DNA from: Microbacterium foliorum
GTDB lineage: Bacteria; Actinomycetota; Actinomycetes; Actinomycetales; Microbacteriaceae
Direction of reading: 5' to 3'
Assembly (NCBI RefSeq): GCF_006385575.1
Contig: NZ_CP041040.1
Location: forward strand, 558,001 to 622,000
Length of the DNA: 64,000 bases
The notes below the pieces were generated by a model. That model saw nothing but the letters and a program-made list of their open reading frames with translations, did no database searches and had not been told where the DNA came from. Positions 34,683 through 43,481 of the stretch are shown here, one piece after another (the stretch's first letter is position 1; each line of letters starts with the position of its first letter). Both the position numbers and the translations under genes were made by a program.

Positions 34683-35936
34683 GTGAGTCCTCACACCCGA
34701 CGACGTCGTACCATCGCACGACACGGGCAGCTCCACTCGCCGGGCCCCGTCAGCCAGCTTCTGACGTTCATCGCGATCGGCCTCGCCGTCGTGCTGGTGA
34801 GCGGCTTCGGCGTCGCCTCGTACATCGTCTACGACCTCTCGAGCACGGTCTCGGCCAACGCGGTCGAGCTGGACAGCACCGAGCAGCTGCCGCCTGACAT
34901 CAGCGAGTACGAGGGCGGGTTCAACATGCTCCTCACCGGTGTCGACACGTGCGAAGAGGCCTATGCGCAGTACTTCGGAGAGCGCTGCACCGGCGCGGAC
35001 TCCGAAGGCACCCTCAATGACGTGAACCTTCTCCTGCACGTGTCGGAGGAGCCCCGCCGAATCACCGTCGTCAGCCTGCCCCGCGACATGATGGTCCCGA
35101 TTCCCGAGTGCGAGGACGCCGAAGGCGACGTGCACTCCGCGATGAGCAAGCAGCAGATCAACACCGCGTACACCGACGGCGGACTCAACTGCGTCGCGAA
35201 GACCGTGTCAGACCTCACCGGTCAGGAGATCCAGTTCGCGGCGTCGGTCACCTTCGGCGGCGTGATCGAGATCACGAACGCGATCGGCGGCGTCGAGGTC
35301 TGCCTCGCCTCTCCGATCAAGGACCGCTACACGGGCCTCGACCTGGCGGCCGGAAACCACGTGATCGAGGGCATCACGGCTCTGCAGTTCCTGCGCACCC
35401 GACACGGCGTCGGAGACGGCAGCGACCTCGGACGCATCGGCAACCAGCAGCAGTACATGTCGAGCCTCGCGCGCACGCTGATCAGCGGCGAGACCCTCGG
35501 AAACGTCCCTATGATGCTGAAGCTCGCGACCACCGGTCTCGACAACGTCGAGGCGAGCACCTCGCTCGCCGACCCGATGAAGATCGTCCAGATCGCGCTC
35601 GCGGTGAAGTCCGTGCCGTTCGAGGACATCGTCTTCCTGCAGTACCCGACGTTCGCCGACCCGGCCGACCCCAACCGTGTGGTGCCGGACAAGGAGTCCG
35701 CCGAGGCCATGTGGACCGCGATCAACGAGAACGCCCAGCTGCAGGTCACGCATCAGAACACCGAGAACGACGGTGTCGTGGTGACGGATCCTGCCACGCA
35801 GACTCCTGCGGAAGCCGGCGGGGAGGCGGCGACGCCGGATCCCGCGGCGACCCCGGAGAACGTGGTGGCGCTGCCTGACACGATCAAGGGAAACTCGGCC
35901 GCGCAGCAGACCTGCTCGAACGGCAACGTGCGCTGA
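34683..35936 (+). CDS. LytR-CpsA-Psr (LCP) family glycopolymer transferase
   Basis: The 417-residue protein has a basic N-terminus, one membrane helix (residues about 23-48) and an extracytoplasmic LCP domain. LCP enzymes attach teichoic-acid or arabinogalactan-like polymers to peptidoglycan. Family marks: NMLLTGVDT, TLNDVNLLLHV, VVSLPRDMMVPIP, INTAYTDGG and the polyprenyl-phosphate-binding Arg region LQFLRTRHGVGDGSDLGRIGNQQQ. The C-terminal 80 residues are an Ala/Pro/Glu-rich tail with a final Cys-containing segment. GAAAGG precedes the GTG start. The target polymer is unknown. Confidence 0.85.
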   Translation: MSPHTRRRRTIARHGQLHSPGPVSQLLTFIAIGLAVVLVSGFGVASYIVYDLSSTVSANAVELDSTEQLPPDISEYEGGFNMLLTGVDTCEEAYAQYFGERCTGADSEGTLNDVNLLLHVSEEPRRITVVSLPRDMMVPIPECEDAEGDVHSAMSKQQINTAYTDGGLNCVAKTVSDLTGQEIQFAASVTFGGVIEITNAIGGVEVCLASPIKDRYTGLDLAAGNHVIEGITALQFLRTRHGVGDGSDLGRIGNQQQYMSSLARTLISGETLGNVPMMLKLATTGLDNVEASTSLADPMKIVQIALAVKSVPFEDIVFLQYPTFADPADPNRVVPDKESAEAMWTAINENAQLQVTHQNTENDGVVVTDPATQTPAEAGGEAATPDPAATPENVVALPDTIKGNSAAQQTCSNGNVR

Positions 35937-35966
35937 CGTACTCGCGCTGACCGCACGATCGATTCC

Positions 35967-36009
35967 GAAGAACCGTCCCTCCTGCCAGTCAGGGTGAGGG
36001 CGGTTCTTC
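35967..36009. terminator. Bidirectional terminator between LCP gene and tetR
   Basis: GAAGAACCG (35967-35975) pairs with CGGTTCTTC (36001-36009), and the stem continues through CCCTC/GAGGG with one bulge. The genes on either side converge, and the hairpin reaches into the last codons of the TetR-type gene. Confidence 0.75.
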
Positions 36010-36609
36010 GCGTTCAGCGGGGGGCGTCTCCGGCTGATCGGTCGTCGGGTAGAGCACGTCCATGAGGGCGCCGATGATCCCCGGCATGTCGACCGAGCGA
36101 TCGATCATCCACTGCAGCTGCAACCCGTCGGCGACCGCCTGGATCACCCGCGCCATGGTGTCCGGGTCGAGTGTCGCTCGGTGGGCGGCATCCGGGGCGA
36201 AGGAATGGGTGATGCTGTCGCGGAGTCTTTCGCTGCGCTCGAGGAAGTACTGATGAGCCGGATGTGCGGGGTCGACGGCGTCGACCGAGAGGCGGGAGAA
36301 CAGCTCGACGACGCCCGGGACCTCGGTGTTGTGGCGGATGACGTCGATGAACGCGGACTTGCCGTCGGCCGGGTCCGGCGCCTGCGGCATCATGCCGTCG
36401 TGTTCGTCGCGCTTGCGCAGCACCTCGGTGAAGAGCTCCTCCTTGCTGCCGAAGTAGTGCAGGAGCGCGGCGGGGGTGACGCCGACGAGTTCGGCGATCT
36501 GTTTGAGCGAGGCGTTCTGATAGCCCTTGCGGCCGATCACGTCGAGAGCGCTCTCGAGGATCTCCTCGCGTCTGGCGACGCCCTTCGCGTATGAACCTCG
36601 TCGTGCCAT
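35989..36609 (-). CDS. TetR-family transcriptional regulator
   Basis: The 206-residue protein has an N-terminal TetR DNA-binding domain (RREEILESALDVIGRKGYQNASLKQIAELVGVTPAALLHYFGSKEELF) and a helical ligand-binding half. The start at 36609 is chosen because TACTCT ends exactly 6 nt before it; upstream in-frame codons back to 36720 are shadow sequence of the intergenic region. It is divergent from the GH3 gene, and the two promoters overlap, so it probably represses the beta-glucosidase and itself. The ligand, perhaps a glucoside or aglycone, is unknown. Confidence 0.85.
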   Translation of the reverse strand: MARRGSYAKGVARREEILESALDVIGRKGYQNASLKQIAELVGVTPAALLHYFGSKEELFTEVLRKRDEHDGMMPQAPDPADGKSAFIDVIRHNTEVPGVVELFSRLSVDAVDPAHPAHQYFLERSERLRDSITHSFAPDAAHRATLDPDTMARVIQAVADGLQLQWMIDRSVDMPGIIGALMDVLYPTTDQPETPPAEREEPPSP

Positions 36610-36615
36610 CCCTCG

Positions 36616-36621
36616 AGAGTA
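36616..36621 (-). promoter_or_regulatory. -10 box of the leaderless tetR promoter
   Basis: TACTCT on the minus strand ends 6 nt before the ATG at 36609. A TTGGAT (36641-36646) 19 bp upstream may be its -35 and overlaps the GH3 promoter. Confidence 0.5.
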
Positions 36622-36635
36622 ATCCTGAACATCGT

Positions 36636-36664
36636 TTGAGATCCAATACTTACTGGCATATAGT
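36636..36664 (+). promoter_or_regulatory. Promoter of the GH3 gene
   Basis: A -35 box TTGAGA (36636-36641) and a -10 box TATAGT (36659-36664) are separated by 17 bp. They lie in the tetR-GH3 divergent region 38 nt upstream of the GH3 start. Confidence 0.65.
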
Positions 36665-36701
36665 TTTCGCAAGACACCGCCGTCGCCGCGAAAGGAACAC
36701 C

Positions 36702-38990
36702 ATGACCGATACATCGGCATCCGATCTCACGCTCGAGGAGAAGGCATCGCTCACCAGCGGTGCCGACTTCTGGACGACGAAAGCCATCGATCGCGTCGGC
36801 CTACCGTCGATCATGATGACCGACGGCCCGCACGGCCTGCGCAAGCAGGCAGGCGGCACCGATCACCTCGGTCTCTCGAGCAGCGTGCCGGCGACCTGCT
36901 TCCCGCCGGCTGTCGGCATCGGATCGTCTTTCGACCCGGAGATCATCGAGCGGGTCGGCGCGGCCATCGGCGTCGAGGCGGCCATCGAAGACGTCGCGAT
37001 CGTGCTGGGCCCCGGCATCAACATCAAGCGGTCGCCGCTGTGCGGGCGCAACTTCGAGTACTTCTCCGAAGACCCGATCGTCTCGGGCGTGCTCGGCGCT
37101 GCCTCGGTGCGCGGCGTGCAGTCGCAGGGCGTCGGGACCTCGCTCAAGCACTTCGCCGCCAACAACCAGGAGTTCGACCGCATGCGCGCGAGCTCCGACG
37201 TCGACCCGCGTCCGCTGCACGAGATCTACCTGCGCGGCTTCGAGCGCGTCGTCAAGGACGCCGAGCCGTGGACCGTCATGTGCTCGTACAACCGCATCAA
37301 CGGGGTCTACACCTCGGAGGACCCGTGGCTGCTCACGCAGGTGCTGCGCGACGACTGGGGCTTCGACGGTCTGGTCGTGTCGGACTGGGGTGCGGTGAAC
37401 GACCGCGTGGCGGGCGTCGCCGCCGGTCTCGACCTGGAGATGCCGTCGTCGGGCGGGCGGACGGATGCTCAGCTCGTGGCCGCCGTGCACGCGGGAGAGC
37501 TCGACGAGACCGTGCTCGACACCGCGGCCGACCGCGCGATCGACCTCGTGCGCAAGGCTCAGCAGCGCCCGGCCCTCGCAGGCCCCCTCGACGTCGATGC
37601 GCACCATGCACTCGCGAGAGAAGCGGCCGGACGCTCGATCGTGCTGCTGAAGAACGACGGCGACGTGCTGCCGCTCGCCGCCGAGCAGCGGATCGCCGTG
37701 ATCGGAGCCTTCGCGACCGAGCCGCGCTTCCAGGGGGCCGGATCCTCGCTGATCAACCCCACCCGCGTTGACAGGGCGCTGGACGAGCTGCGTGCCGTCG
37801 GAGGAGACAACGTCATCTACGCGGCCGGCTTCGCGGTCGAGGGTGGCGACATCGCAGCATCCGGTCGCTCTGCCGACGACCTGCGCGCCGAGGCCGTCGC
37901 CGCGGCGTCCGCAGCCGAGGTCGCCGTCGTGTTCCTCGGCCTCCCTGCCGCCGAGGAGTCCGAGGGCTTCGACCGCGAGCACATCGATCTGCCGGCCGCT
38001 CAGCTGGCGGTTCTCGATGCCGTGATCGCGGCGAACCCCGCCACGGTGGTCGTGCTCTCGAACGGCGGCGTCGTCGCGCTGCCGTTCGCCGACCGAGTGC
38101 CGGCGATCGTCGAGACCTGGCTGCTCGGGCAGGCCGGCGGCGGCGCGGTCGCCGACGTGCTCTACGGCGCGGTCAACCCGTCGGGCAAACTCACCGAGAC
38201 GGTGCCGGTGCGGCTGGAGGACAACCCCTCGTTCGGCAGCTTCCCCGGCGAGTTCGGTCACGTCCGCTACGGCGAGGGCGTGCTGGTCGGGTACCGCTGG
38301 TACGACGCGAAGGGTCTCGACGTCACCTTCCCCTTCGGGCACGGTCTCTCGTACACGACGTTCGCGTACGGCGAGGCCGCGGTCGAGGCGCGCGCGAACG
38401 GCGACATCGTCGTGCGGGTCGATGTGACCAACACCGGAGCCCGCGACGGCCGCGAGATCGTGCAGGTGTACGCGGCCCCGGTCGTCTCCGTCGTGCAGCG
38501 CGCACCTCGTGAGCTCAAGGCCTTCGCCTCGGTTGCTCTCGCTGCCGGCGAGACCCGCACCGTCGAGCTCGTCGTCCGCCGTGAGGACCTCGCCTACTGG
38601 GACGTGCGCGTCGACCGCTGGATCGTCGAGAGCGGCGAGTACACGGTCGAGGTCGCCGCATCGAGCCGCGACATCCGCTCTTCCGCGACGGTTCAGGTCG
38701 AGGGAGACGTCGTCTCGCTGCCTCTCACCATGAACTCCTCGATCGGCGATGTCCTCGCCCACCCCGTGGCGGGCCCGATCGTCATGGGTGCCCTCGGCGG
38801 ATTCCTGGGAGAGCTGAGCGGGGCCGACTCGTCGGCCGCCTCGATGATGCCGAACGACGAGGCGATGCAGAAGATGATGGCGTCATTCCCGATCGGTCGG
38901 CTGATCGGCTTCCCCGGGGTCGACGTCACGCACGAGCAGGTCGAGCAGCTGCTGGAGGGCGCGAACGCGGGAGTGCTGACGCAGGCCTGA
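36702..38990 (+). CDS. Glycoside hydrolase family 3 beta-glucosidase
   Basis: The 762-residue enzyme shows the two-domain GH3 layout: a TIM-barrel (LTSGADFWTTKAIDRVGLPSI onward) with the nucleophile Asp228 in VVSDWGAV, then an alpha/beta sandwich (VLLKNDGDVLPL), and a C-terminal fibronectin-III-like domain (FPFGHGLSYTTFAY, DGREIVQVY). No signal peptide is present, so it acts on imported glycosides. An extra C-terminal 90 residues follow the FnIII domain (GDVLAHPVAGPIVMGALGG...). AAAGGAA precedes the ATG. Beta-glucosidase is the commonest activity of such proteins; beta-xylosidase is possible. Confidence 0.9.
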   Translation: MTDTSASDLTLEEKASLTSGADFWTTKAIDRVGLPSIMMTDGPHGLRKQAGGTDHLGLSSSVPATCFPPAVGIGSSFDPEIIERVGAAIGVEAAIEDVAIVLGPGINIKRSPLCGRNFEYFSEDPIVSGVLGAASVRGVQSQGVGTSLKHFAANNQEFDRMRASSDVDPRPLHEIYLRGFERVVKDAEPWTVMCSYNRINGVYTSEDPWLLTQVLRDDWGFDGLVVSDWGAVNDRVAGVAAGLDLEMPSSGGRTDAQLVAAVHAGELDETVLDTAADRAIDLVRKAQQRPALAGPLDVDAHHALAREAAGRSIVLLKNDGDVLPLAAEQRIAVIGAFATEPRFQGAGSSLINPTRVDRALDELRAVGGDNVIYAAGFAVEGGDIAASGRSADDLRAEAVAAASAAEVAVVFLGLPAAEESEGFDREHIDLPAAQLAVLDAVIAANPATVVVLSNGGVVALPFADRVPAIVETWLLGQAGGGAVADVLYGAVNPSGKLTETVPVRLEDNPSFGSFPGEFGHVRYGEGVLVGYRWYDAKGLDVTFPFGHGLSYTTFAYGEAAVEARANGDIVVRVDVTNTGARDGREIVQVYAAPVVSVVQRAPRELKAFASVALAAGETRTVELVVRREDLAYWDVRVDRWIVESGEYTVEVAASSRDIRSSATVQVEGDVVSLPLTMNSSIGDVLAHPVAGPIVMGALGGFLGELSGADSSAASMMPNDEAMQKMMASFPIGRLIGFPGVDVTHEQVEQLLEGANAGVLTQA

Positions 38991-39011
38991 TCGCAGGCCG
39001 TCTGAACGCCG

Positions 39012-39049
39012 GAAGCGCCCTCTCCGTCGTGCGACGGGGAGGGCGCTTC
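39012..39049. terminator. Bidirectional terminator after the GH3 gene
   Basis: GAAGCGCCCTCTCC pairs with GGGGAGGGCGCTTC with one mismatch, and the loop GTCG-tg-CGAC extends the stem. It lies between convergent genes (GH3 and the aldehyde dehydrogenase). Confidence 0.85.
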
Positions 39050-39087
39050 GTCTGCGGCGATTCGATCGTGCCGCGTGCTGCAGGCTC

Positions 39088-40530
39088 TCAGGCCGGAAGC
39101 ACGAGCCCGCCGTTGCGCCGGTGGGGCAGGCCCGCGAGCGCCGCATCGCGGAGGACCTCCGGCAGCAGGGACTCCGGGGCGTCCTGGAACGTCAACGGGC
39201 GCAGGAAGCGACGGATCGCGGACGCGCCGACCGAGGTGTGCAGCGAGGTCGTCGCCGGCCATGGGCCGCCATGCTGCTGCGACCACGTCACAGCGACGCC
39301 CGTCGGCCACCCGCCGAAGAGCACTCGCCCGGCGCGTTCCTGCAGCAGCTCGAGTGTCTCGGTCGGATCCTCGCCGGGCTCGGCATGCAGGGTCGCGGTG
39401 AGGCTGCCGGGCACGGTCTCGAGCGCCGCGTGCAGATCGGACTCCGAGTCGTACCTGACGATGAGCGTCACGGGTCCGAAGCACTCCTCGAGGAGCACTT
39501 CGGGGCGCTGGGCGACCGCGCGGGCATCCGTGACCAGCGCGACCGGTCGCACGCCGTCGACCTCGACGCCCTGGGCGATGACCGAGACGGACGGGTCGTT
39601 CTCGAGGTGGGCGAGACCCGACGGGAAGGCCTCGGTGATGCGATCGGTGAGCAGCGGTCCTCCCGATGCCGAGGGCACCGCGGCGGCCACGGCATCTTCG
39701 AAGCCGGTGCCGCCGGGCACGAACACGACGCCCGGTTTGGTGCAGAACTGCCCGACGCCGAGGGTGAAGGATCCGACCAGCCCCTGGGCGAGCGATTCGG
39801 TGCGAGCGGCGGCAGCGGCTGCGGTGATCACGACCGGGTTGATGCTGCCGAGTTCACCGTAGAACGGAATCGGGTCGGGGCGCCCGGAGGCGAGATCGAA
39901 GAGCGCACGGCCGCCCGACACCGACCCGGTGAATCCGGCGGCGCGGATGAGCGGATGCTGCACGAGCGCGTTGCCCGCTTCTCTGCCCGTGACGAGCGCG
40001 AGGGATCCTGCGGGGGCGCCCGCCTCCTCGAGCGCCGCGGCGACCAGCTCGGCGGTGCGGATCGACAGACGAGGGTGCCCCGAATGCGCCTTCACGACGA
40101 CGGGGTTGCCGGCGGCCAGCGCCGACGCCGTGTCGCCGCCGGCGACCGAGAACGCGAACGGGAAGTTCGAGGCCGAGAAGACGGCGACGGGGCCGAGGGC
40201 GGTGAGCATGCGTCGCAGCTCGGGGCGAGGGGGAGCGGCCGTCGCATCGGCGTCGTCGATCGTGAGTTCGAGGTACGACCCCTCTTCGACGACCGTCGCG
40301 AAGAGCCGCAGCTGGCCGCTGGTGCGGGCGACCTCGCCCGTGAGGCGGGCCGCGCCCAGCCTCGTCTCCTCATCGGCGATCGCGACGAGCTCGCCGACGT
40401 GGGAGTCGAGCACATCGGCCGCGGCGCGCAGCCAGCCCGCACGGTCTGAGGAGGAGGAGCGACGCCAGACCGGGGCCGCGGCGGCGGCGGCGCGGACGAT
40501 CGCGTCGAGATCTTCGGGGGAGGTGGTCAC
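39088..40530 (-). CDS. 2-oxoglutarate-semialdehyde dehydrogenase-like ALDH
   Basis: The 480-residue aldehyde dehydrogenase has catalytic Cys263 in GVGQFCTKPG, Glu226 in FYGELGS and Asn122 in SASNFPFAF. The GQFCTKPG form is typical of the short NADP-type ALDHs that oxidise 2-oxoglutarate semialdehyde to 2-oxoglutarate at the end of oxidative sugar-acid pathways. It is the last gene of a five-gene operon with a KdgD-type dehydratase and an enolase-superfamily dehydratase, which predicts the same reaction. It overlaps the upstream gene by 4 nt. Confidence 0.85.
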   Translation of the reverse strand: MTTSPEDLDAIVRAAAAAAPVWRRSSSSDRAGWLRAAADVLDSHVGELVAIADEETRLGAARLTGEVARTSGQLRLFATVVEEGSYLELTIDDADATAAPPRPELRRMLTALGPVAVFSASNFPFAFSVAGGDTASALAAGNPVVVKAHSGHPRLSIRTAELVAAALEEAGAPAGSLALVTGREAGNALVQHPLIRAAGFTGSVSGGRALFDLASGRPDPIPFYGELGSINPVVITAAAAAARTESLAQGLVGSFTLGVGQFCTKPGVVFVPGGTGFEDAVAAAVPSASGGPLLTDRITEAFPSGLAHLENDPSVSVIAQGVEVDGVRPVALVTDARAVAQRPEVLLEECFGPVTLIVRYDSESDLHAALETVPGSLTATLHAEPGEDPTETLELLQERAGRVLFGGWPTGVAVTWSQQHGGPWPATTSLHTSVGASAIRRFLRPLTFQDAPESLLPEVLRDAALAGLPHRRNGGLVLPA

Positions 40531-41645
40531 GAGTGATCCTTTCCAGCGGGGAGGGAGGAGGCGGCCCCGAGAACGGGGGAGAAGCGGATGCCGAGACCCT
40601 GGTGCTCGTTCTCGGTGAGGAAGCCGTCGGCAACGGTCACGGGCGAGGGATCGGCCAGAGCGCCGAGCGCGCCGAATCCGGCATCCTCCACATCCTCGAC
40701 CAGAGGTTCGGACACGGTATCGGGCAGCGTCAGGGAGAGCTGTCCGGAGAGTTCGGGCAGCAGGTGAGGATGCAGGGGCGCGCCGTGTGCGGCGGCGAGC
40801 TCGGCGATGCGGAGGAAGGGGGTGATTCCGCCGACGCGCACGATGTTGGGCTGCACGATCTGCGCGGCGCCTGCGCGGAGGAAGTCCTCGAACCGATGCG
40901 CGGTGTGCAGGTTCTCGCCGACCGCTATCGGCACGTCGATGCGACGGGCGAGCTCGGTGTGTCCGGCGAGGTCGTCGGCCCGCAGCGGCTCCTCTATCCA
41001 GGCGAGGTCGAAGCGCGAGAGTGCGTCGACCGATGTCGTGGCGCGGTCGAGATCCCAGCGTTGGTTGGCGTCGATCATCAGACCGCGTTCGGGCCCGAGC
41101 AGCTCGCGCACAGCGGATACGCGCTCGACGTCGTCCGTGAGATCGGGCTTGCCCACCTTGATCTTCACGGCGTCGAACCCCGCGTCGATCCAGCGCTGCA
41201 CCTGGGCGAGCAGCTCATCGAGCGAGTAGTGCAGATTCACGCCCGAGCCGTAGGCGCGCACGCGCTCGCGGCGGCGGCCGATCAGGCGCGACACCGAGGT
41301 GGCGGACGCGCGTGCCTCGGCATCCCACAGGGCGAGGTCGAGTCCTGCCAGCGCGATCGTCGTGATGCCACCGCCACCCGCTTCGTGCAGGTGCTCCCAC
41401 AGGCCCTGCCAGACCTCGCCGGGAACGGCGGAGCGACCCACGGCGGCGAGGGCGATGTCGTGCTCGAGCAGGGCATGCACCGCGGGTGCGCCGATCTGCG
41501 GGCTCCAGGAGAACCCCCATCCCTCGGCTCCGTCGGAGCGCACGACATGGGTTGCGATCACGCCGACGGAGGTCACGTCGGCAGCCCACGGACGCGTCAG
41601 CGGCACCCGCTGCAGACGCGTCGTCAGACTCCGGATCGTGGTCAC
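40527..41645 (-). CDS. Enolase-superfamily sugar-acid dehydratase (MR subgroup)
   Basis: The 372-residue protein has the mandelate-racemase-subgroup active site: K161-x-K163 (KIKVG), metal ligands Asp192 (MIDANQRW), Glu218 or Glu219 and Glu244 (GENLHTAH), and a His near 292-294 (LHPHLLPEL). MR-subgroup dehydratases remove water from aldonate or aldarate substrates. Next to a KdgD-type enzyme and a GH28 locus the likely substrate is galactarate or a related sugar acid, giving 5-dehydro-4-deoxy-glucarate. It overlaps both neighbours by 4 nt. Substrate assignment is an inference. Confidence 0.8.
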   Translation of the reverse strand: MTTIRSLTTRLQRVPLTRPWAADVTSVGVIATHVVRSDGAEGWGFSWSPQIGAPAVHALLEHDIALAAVGRSAVPGEVWQGLWEHLHEAGGGGITTIALAGLDLALWDAEARASATSVSRLIGRRRERVRAYGSGVNLHYSLDELLAQVQRWIDAGFDAVKIKVGKPDLTDDVERVSAVRELLGPERGLMIDANQRWDLDRATTSVDALSRFDLAWIEEPLRADDLAGHTELARRIDVPIAVGENLHTAHRFEDFLRAGAAQIVQPNIVRVGGITPFLRIAELAAAHGAPLHPHLLPELSGQLSLTLPDTVSEPLVEDVEDAGFGALGALADPSPVTVADGFLTENEHQGLGIRFSPVLGAASSLPAGKDHS

Positions 41646-42541
41646 AGCAGCGCGCGTCCTGCCGCGAGGATCTCGGCGAGGTGCGCCTCCTGCGCCGACG
41701 TCGGGTCGACGAGCGGGGCGCGGACGGATCCGACAGCGAGGCCGGAGAGTCGCAGCCCCGCCTTGATGAGGGAGACGCCGAAGCCGGGTGTCTCGTCGCG
41801 CAGCTCGACGAAGGGGCGATAGAAGCCGTCGAGCAGTGCCAGACGGCGTGCCTCATCGCCGTCGGCGTAGGCGCGGTAGTAGGCGTTGGCGATGTCGGGT
41901 GCCATGGCGAAGGCCGCCGACGAGTAGAGGGGAACGCCGATGCCGCGGTAGGCGCCCTGGGTGAGTTCGGCGGTCAGCAGCCCGTTGAAGAAGGCGAAGT
42001 CCTCGCGTCCCTCTTCGGCGACCGCGCGCACGATCAGCTGCATCGTGCCGATGTCGCCGGTGCCGTCCTTGAAGCCGACTACTCGCGGATTCGCGACGAG
42101 ACGACGGACGGTCTCGACGGAGTACTGCGCGCTGCCGCGGTGGTAGACGATCACCGGCAGACCGGCGGCCTCGGCGATCTGCTCGACGTATGCCGCGAGG
42201 CCCGCCTGCGTGCCGCCGACGAGATACGGGGGCAGCACGAGCAGTCCGTCGGCGCAAGCATCCGCCGCTGCCCGCGCCACCTCGATCGCGTGCCCGAGCG
42301 GGCCGCCGGCTCCGGCGATCACCGGCACTCGACCGGCGACTGCGGCGACCGCGGTGCGGGTGACCGCTGCGGCCTCGCTCGCTGACAGCGCATGGAACTC
42401 TCCGGTGCCGCAGGCGGGGAAGACCCCGCCCGCGCCGGCCTCGACGCCGGTGGAGACGTGTGTCGCGAGCAGGGTGTGGTCGATCGTGCCGTCGGCGGTG
42501 AACGGGGTCACCGGGAAGAACAGGATTCCATCGAAGTCCAT
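41642..42541 (-). CDS. kdgD: 5-Dehydro-4-deoxyglucarate dehydratase-like (DapA family)
   Basis: The 299-residue protein has the DHDPS/NAL fold with Schiff-base Lys158 (VVGFKDGTGD) and Tyr133 (VIVYHRG), plus the substrate-carboxyl motif PACGTGEF. This set is typical of KdgD, which dehydrates and decarboxylates 5-dehydro-4-deoxyglucarate to 2-oxoglutarate semialdehyde. The ATG at 42541 follows GAAAGG; the open frame upstream lies in the preceding gene. It feeds the ALDH two genes downstream. An L-2-keto-3-deoxypentonate dehydratase is the main alternative. Confidence 0.8.
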   Translation of the reverse strand: MDFDGILFFPVTPFTADGTIDHTLLATHVSTGVEAGAGGVFPACGTGEFHALSASEAAAVTRTAVAAVAGRVPVIAGAGGPLGHAIEVARAAADACADGLLVLPPYLVGGTQAGLAAYVEQIAEAAGLPVIVYHRGSAQYSVETVRRLVANPRVVGFKDGTGDIGTMQLIVRAVAEEGREDFAFFNGLLTAELTQGAYRGIGVPLYSSAAFAMAPDIANAYYRAYADGDEARRLALLDGFYRPFVELRDETPGFGVSLIKAGLRLSGLAVGSVRAPLVDPTSAQEAHLAEILAAGRALL

Positions 42542-42551
42542 GTCGAGCCTT

Positions 42552-43481
42552 TCAGGAGATGGACGCAGCGGCGGTTGCGGCGGCGGATGCGGCGGCGAGT
42601 TCGGTGCGCCAGGCGCGGGTGGGTCGCCAGCCGAGCAGCCGGGCGGCTTTGGCGGACGAGAACGCGGGCGCATCGTCCGTGAGCTCGGTCGCCGCCCGCT
42701 CGGTGCCGGGGTGGAACTGCGGCAGCAGCTCGCTCAGGGGGCGGCGGGCGAGCGCGTCGTCGGCGCCGACGAAGAACCGCTCGCCGTTCGGGATGTCGTC
42801 GAGGGCGACGAGCAGGGCGTCGGCGAAGGCCGCGACGTCGCGGGCATCGACGTAGTTGAAGAGCGCCGGAGCCGACAGTGCGGGGTCGTCGAGGCGCTCG
42901 AGCACGGTGTGTCCCTGCTGGGTGGGTGCGCCGGCCCATTCCTCGGGGGCGATCACGTAGCAGGGGCGGAAGGACGCGAAGCGCACGTCGTCGCCCGTCT
43001 GGCGCCTCAGCATGTCGATCGTCTGCTCGATCAAGAGCTTCGACAGGGCGTAGGCGTTCCAGGGTTCGGTGGGTGACGCCTCGTCGAGGGGGAGGCGCTC
43101 GGGGGTCCAGCCGCGCGGTGCGCCGTAGCCGATCACCGTCGGGCTCGACGCCGCGACGATGCGGTGGATGCCTGCACGCACAGCTCCGCCGAGCACCGAC
43201 TGCGCGAGTGCGGCGTTCGTGCGCAGGATCACATCTTCGGGCGCACTGAAGGGCACGGCGATCGCCGCGAGATGGATCAGCGCATCGGCCTTCGTACCCG
43301 TGAGCGCCGACGCCGTCGCTTCGGCATCGGTGAGATCGAGGGAGAACTGCGTGATCCCCGCACGGTCGAGGTGTGCGGTGGGCTCGCGATCGACCGAGAC
43401 GAGCTCGTGCCCGGCATCCGCGAGTCCGGTCACGAGCGTGCGACCGAGGCGTCCGGACCCGCCGGTGACGACGATCCTCAT
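42552..43481 (-). CDS. Extended SDR, candidate uronate dehydrogenase
   Basis: The 309-residue NAD-dependent epimerase/dehydratase-type protein has a nucleotide loop GGSGRLG (7-13), ASS around 111-113 and the catalytic pair Tyr144/Lys148 (YALSK). Uronate dehydrogenases (UDH) have the same short-SDR layout, including an ASSxxxIGY segment, and oxidise galacturonate to the galactaro-lactone. Its place before the dehydratase and KdgD genes fits that role, although at 309 residues it is longer than usual UDH (about 265). A sugar epimerase is the alternative. It overlaps the upstream gene by 4 nt and the next starts 10 nt later. Confidence 0.65.
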   Translation of the reverse strand: MRIVVTGGSGRLGRTLVTGLADAGHELVSVDREPTAHLDRAGITQFSLDLTDAEATASALTGTKADALIHLAAIAVPFSAPEDVILRTNAALAQSVLGGAVRAGIHRIVAASSPTVIGYGAPRGWTPERLPLDEASPTEPWNAYALSKLLIEQTIDMLRRQTGDDVRFASFRPCYVIAPEEWAGAPTQQGHTVLERLDDPALSAPALFNYVDARDVAAFADALLVALDDIPNGERFFVGADDALARRPLSELLPQFHPGTERAATELTDDAPAFSSAKAARLLGWRPTRAWRTELAAASAAATAAASIS